DNA from: Chryseobacterium polytrichastri | GTDB taxonomy: Bacteria; Bacteroidota; Bacteroidia; Flavobacteriales; Weeksellaceae | Reading direction: 5' to 3' | DNA: 64,000 bases | NCBI RefSeq assembly: GCF_900142445.1 | Contig: NZ_FRAV01000016.1 | Span: 43,695 to 107,694, forward strand | In this document: piece after piece, positions 51,379 to 59,749 of the stretch | Position numbering within the stretch: position 1 is the stretch's first letter | Layout: the number at the start of each line of letters is the position of its first letter | The notes under the pieces: generated by a model | What the model was told of the DNA's origin: nothing | Databases searched by the model: none | What the model saw: only the letters and a program-made list of their open reading frames with translations | Made by a program: the position numbers and the translations under genes

Positions 51379-54300
51379 TTATTCCGAAATCTGAACGTTT
51401 GAACCTTTTATATGTGCATTCATCTGAGGAGCATAAAAGTTTTGCATCGTTGTGATTCCGTTGGAGAATTTACCCGAAGCATTCGCTACATAATCATATT
51501 CAAATACAAATTTCCCTTTCGGCATATACTGAATATAGAAGTTGGTGGAAGCATCTTTGGTAGATTGATAATAACCCAAATTGTTTTTCCATTGATAACC
51601 TGACAGTACATTTACAGGCTCAAATCCTGCAGCACGCATGTCTTTGATATGAATAAATTCCATTGGTCTGTCTGTATTCAGAATCATTCTTATCGTTACT
51701 TTATCTCCTACTTTTAAAGGAGTCTCCGGTGAGATTTTCTGTAACTCTTCTCCGTTTACCGTTTTTACTTTTTTATACAGCTCTTTGGTAATCGAGATAT
51801 AATTTTCTGATGATTTAATTTTATCTAAATCTTCATAATACTGCCAGAATAATCCACCCTGAACAATTCCAGGCCCTGGTTTGGTTACCGTCACCGTTCC
51901 TAGGTTTTTATTTACAACATCCGTTTTTACCGTAGATTTCACATAGCCTGTTGCCTGAGTTTGCGGTTGTAATTCTTTTCCACCCCAAACAATTGTTGCT
52001 TTATCACTTTCTGCAGTCGTCCATGATTTTCCTGAATTTAATATTGTAAAAATGACTTCTGATGTGCCTCTTGAGCTTCCCCAAGAATTCACTTCTTTTT
52101 GGGTGATCAACCAGATTTTCATGTCTTCAATAAATTTCTGATCGTTTGGTTTCAATGTATTGAAAGCTTCCAACGCACCTGCCTGATTTACCACTTTAGA
52201 ACCAAACCAACCCCAATCATTTAAATTCTGCTTCCAATATACTCCCTGAGTTTTTGTATCAGTAGACGTTTCTTTTAGGTGGTTCATTAATTTATCTGAA
52301 GTCTCTTTCAGTCCGTAATCGTTCATTAATAAAGCAGCACGATGCAATCCGAAGAAAGTGAAATCTGTGATCTTCGCTGTTTTTGCTTTCTGTTTTACTA
52401 AAGTTTTCAATGTGGCTCCTTTTCCTTTTAAAGGATATTGTTTTTCCCAATAGTTTCTGGTATCAAGATAATCTAATGACCAATTGTTCCAAACGTTTTC
52501 TTTTTTCACATCTGAATATTTATCAATCTCATTGTCTAGATATTGAACCAGTTTAGCAACCAATTCGTTTTGCTCTGCATTTTGATAGTCCTTCACATTA
52601 TCTTTCAACCATAAATTAATCTTTCCTAAGTTTTTAAGAATATACAGAGATGTTCCATACGAACTTGGATATCCAGGATACCAAGAGAAACCTCCATCCG
52701 GATTTTGTAGTTTTTTGAAATCATCCCAATCCTGATTGATCGAGTTTTTCATTGTATTCGCATCAAACAGTAATGCCAGTTTCTGCATCTGTTCTCCCTC
52801 ATTTTTACTTTCCAATACCCAAGGCGTTTCTTCCAATAACAATTGCTTTAACTCCTGATTTTTTTCAAGATTTGAATTTAACAATCCTTTACTTTGGTAT
52901 TCTTCAAACACCGTTTTCATTTTCGGATTAGCCTTGAATATTTCTGAAGCCAACACATCTGCAAACCATTTATTAAAGATCACATCCGCGGAATTATTTT
53001 GATCATTTTTTAAACTTGGAAGCGCAAACATAATTTCCCAAATCGGATTCGTCGTCAATTCCAATGTATTTGAAACGTTTGAAATTGTTGTTGAGTTTGC
53101 ATCTTTAAGGTTATCCAAAACAAAGGTTTTCGTTTCACCCTCTTTTACGAATACAGGAACTGCATCCGTCACCAACATTCTGTTTGGAAGAATAGCCACC
53201 GCTTTTTGTTCACCATCAGAATAGGTACCCGCTTTTGCCACCACTTTTAAAATGATTGATGAAACATTGTTCGGAACCTTTACCTTCCAAGTTAATGCTG
53301 AGTTCCCATTTTCATTTAAATCAAAATTCTGAGTGCTTGCATTTAATCCAAATTTTGAAGAAATATCTTCATTGGTAAATGCATCTAATATTTGAAGGTT
53401 TGCTGAACCATTTAACTTTTTGGTCGTTAAGTTGGATAGTTTTGATTGAAGATTCAATTCATCCCCTTCTCTTAAGAATCTTGGATAATTGGGAGTTACA
53501 GAAAATTCTTTCTGCGTTACCACTTGTTTTTCTAATGTTGCCGCTCTTGCATCTTTTGTGTGAGCTAAGAACATCAGCTTCCATTTTGTTAATGCTTCCG
53601 GAGAAGTGAACTCAAAGTTTACATTTCCTTGTGCATCGGTTTTTAGATCGGGATAGAAGAAAGCTGTTTCGTTTAAATTTTGACGGACTTTCACATTATC
53701 TAAATTTTCTCCGGGAGGAGGAGTCTCAACTTTAGGAGCTTTTACAGCTTCTGGAAGCACATTTTGAATTACTTCTATTTTATCTTCACTTAATTCTTTA
53801 GACTTAGATTTCATTTTTGCCCCTGCCATTGCGACTGATGGTGCAGGTGCATAAGCTGCACTTTTCACGCCTTCTACATTTCTTAATCTACCATAAACCC
53901 TCTTATCATAATAGATCTCCCCATCAAACCAATTAAACTGCGGTACGTCTACATTAGCTCCATCTAAATAGCCAACTCCTTTTTCATAATTTCTCTGTTC
54001 TAAATATTGTCTGATATCATAAGAAGTTACGATTGAATATGAAGTATATAATTTCTCCCAATTGAAGCTATTTGCCGCAAACTGATCCAGAGACATATCA
54101 TACATATTTGCTAACACTTCAGCATTGATCTTTTCTTTATCATTTCCTAACACTTTCACCGACCATTTTTCTTTCGCATTAGGTTCTATTTTATCTCTGA
54201 AAGTCACCGTTTCAATCTTTAATGGCTGCTCTGTATCTTTTATTTTTAAATTAACAGATTGCGTCTGAACATCATTAAATGCCACAACCTGAAACTGAAT

Positions 54301-57264
54301 ATTCAACATTGCTACATTTTTATCTTTTGGAATATCAACACTATATTCAAGAATTCCGTTTTTGAATTTCTGAGTTTCTGAAATTGTTTTTCCTGGACCG
54401 TCCTGCACAAAAACATTTACTAAAGCATCAGGAATCGCAGAATAAACGTAAACCTTCGCCTTCTCTCCTCTTGAAAATTCATTCTTTGGTTCTAAAACGG
54501 TTAAGAATGTTTTTTGAGTAGGTTTTAAAGAATTCTTATCCCAAACACTAAAATTCTGAGAAGATTTTATCGTGTCTTTCCCTTCAATATTATATAATTC
54601 TAATTGATAATCTCCGGCTTCCAGTTTTCCTAAATCAAGAGACTCTTCACTTCGCTTCGTTCCATTCAGAATAACAGAAGAAGTTTTCCAGTTTTTTAGT
54701 TCATCGTTTTTATCAAACAGGTCGTGTGGAAATTTATTAATGAATTCCTCTTTTGAATATTTTGGAAGATCCTGAACTGCCGATTTGAAATTATCTCTGA
54801 AAATTCTATTAGGAACTTCCAGTTTTGATAACTTAACCTGATATGATTTCTTAAGATCCTGCTCGTTATAATTTTTAGTTTCTACTTTCAGTTTTACATT
54901 TTCATCTGCAAAAACATTTTTAATCTCATCTGCTTTAATATAATGTGAAACCGAAGCTACTTTCAACTGTGTATCGGCAGACTGGGTTTCCCCATTGATA
55001 TCGGTAACAGAAGCATTAATTTCATAATTATCAATCTGAATACCATCTAATTTTTCATCTTTTTTAAGATCTAAACGAATCACAAATTCTCCTTTTTCAT
55101 TCGTCTTCGCTTCTCCAAGAATTGAATTTTCGTTATCATCACCTTGCGGATACCAACCGAAATATCTCCATGTGATGTTATGTTTTTTAATCTCATAATT
55201 TACAGTTGTATTGCTTAATGCAACACCGGAAAACATCATCGCCTTCCCTTTTAATTCTATGGTTTGTCCATATTTATATTCTTCCTTTACAGGATCAAAG
55301 GTAACTTCAAACTTCGGTCTCTTGTATTCTTCAACACGAATATTTTTATAGCCCTCGGTTCCATTATCAGTTCTTAAATAAAAGACCCCATTTAGCTTTC
55401 CTTTTGGAAGAATGAAACTTCCATGATAAGACCCGAATTCATTCGTTGTGAAGTTTTGAGACGTAACTTCTTGTCCATTTGTATCCTGCAACGTTATTTT
55501 TTGCTTCAAGCCAGAAAAAACCGACTCAATTTCTTTATCAATTTTAGAATTAATTACTTTAAAATAAACGGTTTGCCCAGGTCGGTAAATCGCTCTGTCT
55601 GTAAAAATCTGAGCTCTTGTACGTGTTTGTTTATTCGGATTATCTTCTGCTGGACTTCCATCATTTCCATACACTTGCATGATCTGGACGCTATTAGATT
55701 TTGGCTGTTGAATCAGGAATGTTCTGTAATAATCCTTATTTGTAGTGGGTGGAAATTTAAATACTCCCTTCTCATCTGTTTTGCCATCAACTTTTGTTAA
55801 TGTTTTATTAGAGACAAATTCATAAAACGTAAGATTTTCATTAATAACAGGTTTTCCGTTTTCACTGTTCACTAATTTTAGTTCATTGGAAAGCTGATTT
55901 CTATCGGTTTTAGTTTGATAAATAATTCTGTTATTCGAAACTAAAAAGTAAAAATCCTGTCTTGAATCATTATCCTTTGCATTAGAACCTGCAACAGAAT
56001 ATTCTGCAACGTAAACTCCGGAAGGCAAAGGCTTCATCTCCAACGAAGTCTTATGAACCTGATAATCTTTAGGGTCAGACAATTGAAAAACATCTTTCCT
56101 TACCAAAGTCTTTTTAATCTTACTGTATGAGTCTCCATAAGAATTTCTCACATACTGCATCAATGAGGTGTATTCTCCTTTTACTTCATAGATATTGATG
56201 GAAAAATCTGAAACATTTTTATATTCTACAGCAATGTGAACAGGTAGATTTGCTTGAGTCTGATTTTCATATTTAATGTTTAAAGAAGGATTGATAATCT
56301 CATTCTCTTTGTTTTTAATATTTTCAATGAAAGGTGATTTGGGATATTGACTTTTTGCCTGAGTAGCAATTGCCAACGCTTCCTTTGATTTCTTTTTATC
56401 ATGAAGCTCTGTCATGATTTCCTCCATTACCAATACCTTATAATCTCCTTCTACATTAGATTTTACAAGATTTTGAAGCTGTTCCAGTTTATCTTTACAC
56501 TGATTGTAATTACAATTCTCTGATAACTTCTGATGCATGAAATACAACTTAGGATTCCCTGTATTTTGAGCAATCAAGTCATCAAAAATAGTATTGATCT
56601 GTCTTCTATTTTCTGTAAGTTCATTTTTAGTAAAAAGTCCGTTATCCGATAAGAAATTAACTTTTCTCAAAGAATACCAATCCAGTAAAGTAGGGAAATA
56701 AGCAATATCTTTTGTATTGGAAAAAGCCTCTTTATAGCCTGATAAAGAAACTTTTTTCATTTCTGCTTTCTCCTTATCCAGCTCCTGAAAGTTTTTAGTG
56801 ATATAATTTTTAAAATCAAGCTTACTCCAAGTTTCAATCTGAGAAATATCTTGTGAGTTGATATTCGTCATTGCATTGATCTTCCAAGAGTTTTGACTAT
56901 AATAATCCATAAAAAAACCATTGAGCAAAACTTTATATACCAATTTGCCTTCGCCTTTCAAATTTGAATCCGCATGCTGAAGTTTAGCAAAAAATTTTGA
57001 GGCTGCATCATTTTTTTCATCATCTCTCGTCTGATTAACAATGCTGAATTCAGCTTTTAAGGAACGGATAAGCTGAAGGGTATTATTTTCTTTCATCGCT
57101 TGGTTTTGTATGTCTAAAATAACAGGAAGGTTTGATTTGTAAGCTCCTTTTTTGCTATTCTCTTCTATTTTTTTCCATTGGTCTGTATAATATTTCTGAC
57201 CGAAAATGACTGAATGACTCAGCATTAAAAGTAAAAGCACAAAAATCTTGGCTAATTTTTTCAT
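51379..57264 (-). CDS. Very large alpha-2-macroglobulin-family protein without thioester motif
   Basis: 1961 aa from the ATG at 57264 (an upstream ATG at 57306 would put the start inside the divergent gene). Signal peptide MKKLAKIFVLLLLMLSHSVIFGQ. The first 350 residues are helical repeats; macroglobulin-like domains follow, with MG2 shown by AQIFTDRAIYRPGQTVYFKV (near 550); the A2M domain has TAFFYPDLKTDAQGNVNFEF and TKWKLMFLAHTKD (near 1200); the complement-like terpenoid-toroid domain starts near 1400. At the place where Cys-x-Glu-Gln normally lies, the sequence reads LPSLKNDQNNSADVIF, so there is no reactive thioester. Acts, by analogy, as a periplasmic protease trap or envelope factor. 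Directly upstream of two ecotin genes. Confidence 0.92.
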   Translation of the reverse strand: MKKLAKIFVLLLLMLSHSVIFGQKYYTDQWKKIEENSKKGAYKSNLPVILDIQNQAMKENNTLQLIRSLKAEFSIVNQTRDDEKNDAASKFFAKLQHADSNLKGEGKLVYKVLLNGFFMDYYSQNSWKINAMTNINSQDISQIETWSKLDFKNYITKNFQELDKEKAEMKKVSLSGYKEAFSNTKDIAYFPTLLDWYSLRKVNFLSDNGLFTKNELTENRRQINTIFDDLIAQNTGNPKLYFMHQKLSENCNYNQCKDKLEQLQNLVKSNVEGDYKVLVMEEIMTELHDKKKSKEALAIATQAKSQYPKSPFIENIKNKENEIINPSLNIKYENQTQANLPVHIAVEYKNVSDFSINIYEVKGEYTSLMQYVRNSYGDSYSKIKKTLVRKDVFQLSDPKDYQVHKTSLEMKPLPSGVYVAEYSVAGSNAKDNDSRQDFYFLVSNNRIIYQTKTDRNQLSNELKLVNSENGKPVINENLTFYEFVSNKTLTKVDGKTDEKGVFKFPPTTNKDYYRTFLIQQPKSNSVQIMQVYGNDGSPAEDNPNKQTRTRAQIFTDRAIYRPGQTVYFKVINSKIDKEIESVFSGLKQKITLQDTNGQEVTSQNFTTNEFGSYHGSFILPKGKLNGVFYLRTDNGTEGYKNIRVEEYKRPKFEVTFDPVKEEYKYGQTIELKGKAMMFSGVALSNTTVNYEIKKHNITWRYFGWYPQGDDNENSILGEAKTNEKGEFVIRLDLKKDEKLDGIQIDNYEINASVTDINGETQSADTQLKVASVSHYIKADEIKNVFADENVKLKVETKNYNEQDLKKSYQVKLSKLEVPNRIFRDNFKSAVQDLPKYSKEEFINKFPHDLFDKNDELKNWKTSSVILNGTKRSEESLDLGKLEAGDYQLELYNIEGKDTIKSSQNFSVWDKNSLKPTQKTFLTVLEPKNEFSRGEKAKVYVYSAIPDALVNVFVQDGPGKTISETQKFKNGILEYSVDIPKDKNVAMLNIQFQVVAFNDVQTQSVNLKIKDTEQPLKIETVTFRDKIEPNAKEKWSVKVLGNDKEKINAEVLANMYDMSLDQFAANSFNWEKLYTSYSIVTSYDIRQYLEQRNYEKGVGYLDGANVDVPQFNWFDGEIYYDKRVYGRLRNVEGVKSAAYAPAPSVAMAGAKMKSKSKELSEDKIEVIQNVLPEAVKAPKVETPPPGENLDNVKVRQNLNETAFFYPDLKTDAQGNVNFEFTSPEALTKWKLMFLAHTKDARAATLEKQVVTQKEFSVTPNYPRFLREGDELNLQSKLSNLTTKKLNGSANLQILDAFTNEDISSKFGLNASTQNFDLNENGNSALTWKVKVPNNVSSIILKVVAKAGTYSDGEQKAVAILPNRMLVTDAVPVFVKEGETKTFVLDNLKDANSTTISNVSNTLELTTNPIWEIMFALPSLKNDQNNSADVIFNKWFADVLASEIFKANPKMKTVFEEYQSKGLLNSNLEKNQELKQLLLEETPWVLESKNEGEQMQKLALLFDANTMKNSINQDWDDFKKLQNPDGGFSWYPGYPSSYGTSLYILKNLGKINLWLKDNVKDYQNAEQNELVAKLVQYLDNEIDKYSDVKKENVWNNWSLDYLDTRNYWEKQYPLKGKGATLKTLVKQKAKTAKITDFTFFGLHRAALLMNDYGLKETSDKLMNHLKETSTDTKTQGVYWKQNLNDWGWFGSKVVNQAGALEAFNTLKPNDQKFIEDMKIWLITQKEVNSWGSSRGTSEVIFTILNSGKSWTTAESDKATIVWGGKELQPQTQATGYVKSTVKTDVVNKNLGTVTVTKPGPGIVQGGLFWQYYEDLDKIKSSENYISITKELYKKVKTVNGEELQKISPETPLKVGDKVTIRMILNTDRPMEFIHIKDMRAAGFEPVNVLSGYQWKNNLGYYQSTKDASTNFYIQYMPKGKFVFEYDYVANASGKFSNGITTMQNFYAPQMNAHIKGSNVQISE

Positions 57265-57278
57265 ATATGTTATTTTTG
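57248..57278 (+). promoter_or_regulatory. Promoter giving a nearly leaderless mRNA for the gene at 57284
   Basis: TTG (57248-57250), a 20-nt spacer and exact TATTTTTG (57271-57278). Predicted start 57282-57285, at the ATG 57284. The -33 part lies inside the first codons of the divergent macroglobulin gene. Confidence 0.5.
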
Positions 57279-57283
57279 TATAA

Positions 57284-58039
57284 ATGAATTCATTAAAAAT
57301 ACTCAAAAAAACTGTTATAGACAGTCAACTTTATGTCTCCCTAATGGGAACACTTTTTGCAGTATTCTTCATGCTAGAGCAAAACACGTTCCGTTTGCCT
57401 TCTGTATTCCTGATATTCATTACTTATTTCAGCGGTTATCTTTATACAAAATACCAACGCACAAAACACTTCTTTAAAATCCTTGTCCTAAACGCTGTCG
57501 CAGGCGTTATCTGCGCTTTTCTTATCATCAATAATCATAATGAAATCCGGTTGGTAAAATGGTTTATTATTGTTGTTTTAGGACTTCTTTACAATAGTTT
57601 TTTTCTTGAAGTATACATCCGAAAAATCCCTTTACTGAAAGTATTTTATGTCGGGTTAGTTTGGGCTCTTGTTAATTGTTGGCTAACTTTATATGAATTT
57701 AACATTCCTATTTTTCTAATAAGCTTCTTATTCATTACTGCCTTGGTTTTACCTTTTGATATTCGGGATATGAAAAGTGATACCGTGAAGACATTCCCCA
57801 TATTAATTGGTGTGCAGAACACCAAGTATATTGCTTATTCATTGGTATTTGTGAGTACTATTTTAGCCATTTCTTATTTAGACTTTAAATATTCATTTGC
57901 CTTTTTCCTGACCAGTATTGTTACCTATCTTTTTATTTTTTTCGCTGAAAACAATAGAAAAGATGCTTATTTTTCTTTCGGCGTTGAAACTTGTTCGGTA
58001 CTTCCTTTTTTATTTCTAGTAATATTGGAGTATTTTTGA
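57284..58039 (+). CDS. UbiA-prenyltransferase-like membrane protein, divergent
   Basis: 251 aa, about eight transmembrane helices. The second Asp-rich loop of UbiA-type enzymes is recognisable as LPFDIRDMKSDTVKTFPILIG (about 154-174). The first loop, usually NDxxDxxxD, is not: the matching place reads YLYTKYQRTKH. It may bind or transfer a polyprenyl group in an altered way or have lost catalysis. Begins 19 bp from the divergent macroglobulin gene and ends 3 bp before recF. Confidence 0.7.
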   Translation: MNSLKILKKTVIDSQLYVSLMGTLFAVFFMLEQNTFRLPSVFLIFITYFSGYLYTKYQRTKHFFKILVLNAVAGVICAFLIINNHNEIRLVKWFIIVVLGLLYNSFFLEVYIRKIPLLKVFYVGLVWALVNCWLTLYEFNIPIFLISFLFITALVLPFDIRDMKSDTVKTFPILIGVQNTKYIAYSLVFVSTILAISYLDFKYSFAFFLTSIVTYLFIFFAENNRKDAYFSFGVETCSVLPFLFLVILEYF

Positions 58040-58042
58040 CGA

Positions 58043-59146
58043 ATGATTATTAATAAACTTTCCCTGTATAATTTCAAGAACCATTCTGAGAAGAAATTTG
58101 AATTTTCTCCCCAGATTAATTGCTTCGTAGGAAATAATGGTGTGGGAAAAACAAATATATTGGATGCCTTGCATTATCTTTCTGTCGGGAAAAGTTTTTT
58201 AGGAAATACAGACGTTAATAACATCAAAAGAGATGAAGACTTCTTTACCATAGATGCTGAAATTCAAAACGATGACAGCGAAGATATCATTAAAATATCT
58301 CAACCTAAAGAATCAAAAAAAATCATTAAAAAAAATGATAAAAGCTATGATAGAATGGCCGATCATATTGGTTATTTACCCAGTGTAATGATCTCTCCTT
58401 ATGATTCTAATTTGATCTCTGATTCCGGAGAAAGCAGAAGGAAATTTCTGGATTCCATGATTTCTCAGACGAATTCTGAATATCTTTTTGATCTGATTCA
58501 ATATCAAAAAACAATTCAGCAGAGAAATGCACTGTTAAAATATTTCGCTAAAAACAGAGTTTTTGATAAAGATTCTCTCGATATTTATGATGATCCTATT
58601 ACCAGATCCGGAACTAAAATTTTTGAAAAAAGGAAAGAATTTGTATCACAACTTAATCCTATTGTTCAGAATTTTTACAACATCATTTCTGGCGGGAAAG
58701 AAACCGTTTCCGTGATCTACGAATCTCATTTATTTGATGGTTTCGACTCCGCTCAACCTGACAAAGTTTTCAGAGATCTATTAAAAAATAACATTGAGAG
58801 AGACAGAATGCTAACCTACACTTCAAAGGGAATTCACAAAGACGACCTCCTTTTTGATATGGATTCTATTTTGATTAAAAAGATTGGTTCACAAGGTCAA
58901 CAAAAATCTTTTCTTATTGCTTTAAAATTGGCTCAAATGAGTCTTATAAAAGAACTGACAGGAAAAACTCCTATCCTTTTATTAGATGACATTTTTGATA
59001 AGCTTGATGATCACAGAGTTTCTCAATTAATCGAGTTAGTGAACCAGGAAAATTTCGGGCAGATTTTCATTACAGATACACATAGAGAACGTACGGAAAG
59101 TGTTGTGAAAAAGATTAATGAGGAAAGTATAATTTTTGAAATTTAG
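58043..59146 (+). CDS. recF: DNA replication and repair protein RecF
   Basis: SMC-like ATPase that loads RecA at gaps together with RecO and RecR. 367 aa. Walker A GNNGVGKTN (30-38), a short coiled region, the signature SQGQQKSFLIALKLAQ (about 287-302), and Walker B PILLLDDIFDKLD followed by DTHRER in the last 60 residues. All family motifs intact. Followed 2 bp later by the DUF721 gene, so cotranscribed. Confidence 0.96.
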   Translation: MIINKLSLYNFKNHSEKKFEFSPQINCFVGNNGVGKTNILDALHYLSVGKSFLGNTDVNNIKRDEDFFTIDAEIQNDDSEDIIKISQPKESKKIIKKNDKSYDRMADHIGYLPSVMISPYDSNLISDSGESRRKFLDSMISQTNSEYLFDLIQYQKTIQQRNALLKYFAKNRVFDKDSLDIYDDPITRSGTKIFEKRKEFVSQLNPIVQNFYNIISGGKETVSVIYESHLFDGFDSAQPDKVFRDLLKNNIERDRMLTYTSKGIHKDDLLFDMDSILIKKIGSQGQQKSFLIALKLAQMSLIKELTGKTPILLLDDIFDKLDDHRVSQLIELVNQENFGQIFITDTHRERTESVVKKINEESIIFEI

Positions 59147-59148
59147 TC

Positions 59149-59442
59149 ATGAAGAAGAAAAAACGGGAATACCTGTCCTCAGAATTAGTAAAATCATTTG
59201 CAAGAATTCATGGTTTTGAAGACAAACTTGTTGCCTTTGAGATCAAAGATTTCCTTGAAGAATATCTTGATGAAAGTCTTTTTAGTGAAATCAAAAGTGT
59301 CAATATTGAACATAAATGCATCATCATTAAAATCATCTCTCCTCTACTGAAGAATGATTTTAAAATGCGCAGAAGTTTTTATCTGAAAAAATTTCAGGAT
59401 AAATTTGGTGAAGAAAAATTTAATGATCTTCAGATTTTATAA
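59149..59442 (+). CDS. DUF721 protein, DciA-like
   Basis: 97 aa, a KH-like compact domain: KKKREYLSSELVKSFARIHGFEDKLVAFEIKDFLEEYL at the start and a closing FKMRRSFYLKKFQDKFGEEKFNDLQIL. In many bacteria DUF721/DciA loads or recruits the replicative helicase and sits next to recF or dnaA-linked genes, which fits here. The last eight codons plus stop are repeated 311 bp downstream; see the direct repeat entries. Confidence 0.85.
   Translation: MKKKKREYLSSELVKSFARIHGFEDKLVAFEIKDFLEEYLDESLFSEIKSVNIEHKCIIIKIISPLLKNDFKMRRSFYLKKFQDKFGEEKFNDLQIL
59415..59438. repeat. 24-bp direct repeat, left copy
   Basis: Positions 59415-59438 are identical over 24 bases to 59726-59749. It forms the 3' end of the DUF721/dciA-like gene (codons for KFNDLQIL). 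Confidence 0.9.
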
Positions 59443-59462
59443 AACTGTAAAGATTAAATGTC

Positions 59463-59470
59463 TATATTTG
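59463..59470 (+). promoter_or_regulatory. Candidate -7 box of the peptide gene
   Basis: Exact TATATTTG, 28 nt before the ATG at 59499. Confidence 0.45.
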
Positions 59471-59498
59471 GATCACAAACCAAATAAATCACTTTACT

Positions 59499-59663
59499 AT
59501 GAAAAATTCACTAAAAAAACTTAGTCGAGAAAATCTAAAACAAGTACAAGGTGCAGCAGAAAATGTTAGATTCTGTTGTCTATCTTACTGTGAAAAACCA
59601 GGATGCGCAAGTTGGGTTACAAATATGAACCTTTGTCCATTCGAACCTGGTGAATGTATATAA
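59499..59663 (+). CDS. Bacteriocin-like / natural-product precursor peptide, Cys-rich
   Basis: 54 aa. The N-terminus MKNSLKKLSRENLKQVQGA has the form of the leader of Bacteroidota bacteriocin-like and natural-product precursors (MKNLKKLxRxxLKxIxGG), but with Gly-Ala where Gly-Gly is usual. The core has six Cys (26, 27, 31, 36, 46, 53), Pro/Gly-rich segments and one Trp, so disulfides or thioether/lasso-type modification are conceivable. No modifying enzyme or C39 exporter is nearby. It has its own -7 box and terminator and is too short for usual gene callers. Whether it acts as an antimicrobial, signal or something else is unknown. Confidence 0.7.
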   Translation: MKNSLKKLSRENLKQVQGAAENVRFCCLSYCEKPGCASWVTNMNLCPFEPGECI

Positions 59664-59682
59664 AACAATATAAAAACCACCT

Positions 59683-59710
59683 AATGCTGTAAATGTTACA
59701 GCATTTTTTA
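59683..59710 (+). terminator. Terminator of the peptide gene
   Basis: Perfect 10-bp stem AATGCTGTAA/TTACAGCATT with a 3-nt loop and a run of T. Confidence 0.85.
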
Positions 59711-59725
59711 TGAAATAGCTATTAT

Positions 59726-59749
59726 AAAATTTAATGATCTTCAGATTTT
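59726..59749. repeat. 24-bp direct repeat, right copy
   Basis: Second copy of 59415-59438. It lies in the 3' end of the convergent gene at 59731-61761. On the plus strand it continues TTG TAG, restoring a dciA-like ending. Confidence 0.9.

Larger units (their letters stand above)
59439..59725. mobile_element. Putative minimal peptide cassette inserted at the 3' end of the dciA-like gene
   Basis: 287 bp between the direct repeats. Contains a -7 box, a 54-aa peptide gene and a terminator, and nothing else. The right repeat would, in the same frame as dciA, encode KFNDLQIL and then TAG, so the original 3' end appears preserved outside the cassette while the inner copy supplies the present end (TTA TAA). 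No recombinase is encoded inside. Confidence 0.55.

Noticed and set aside
57265..57306. Upstream start for the macroglobulin-family gene
   Set aside because: It would add 14 residues before a perfect signal peptide and overlap the start of the divergent gene.
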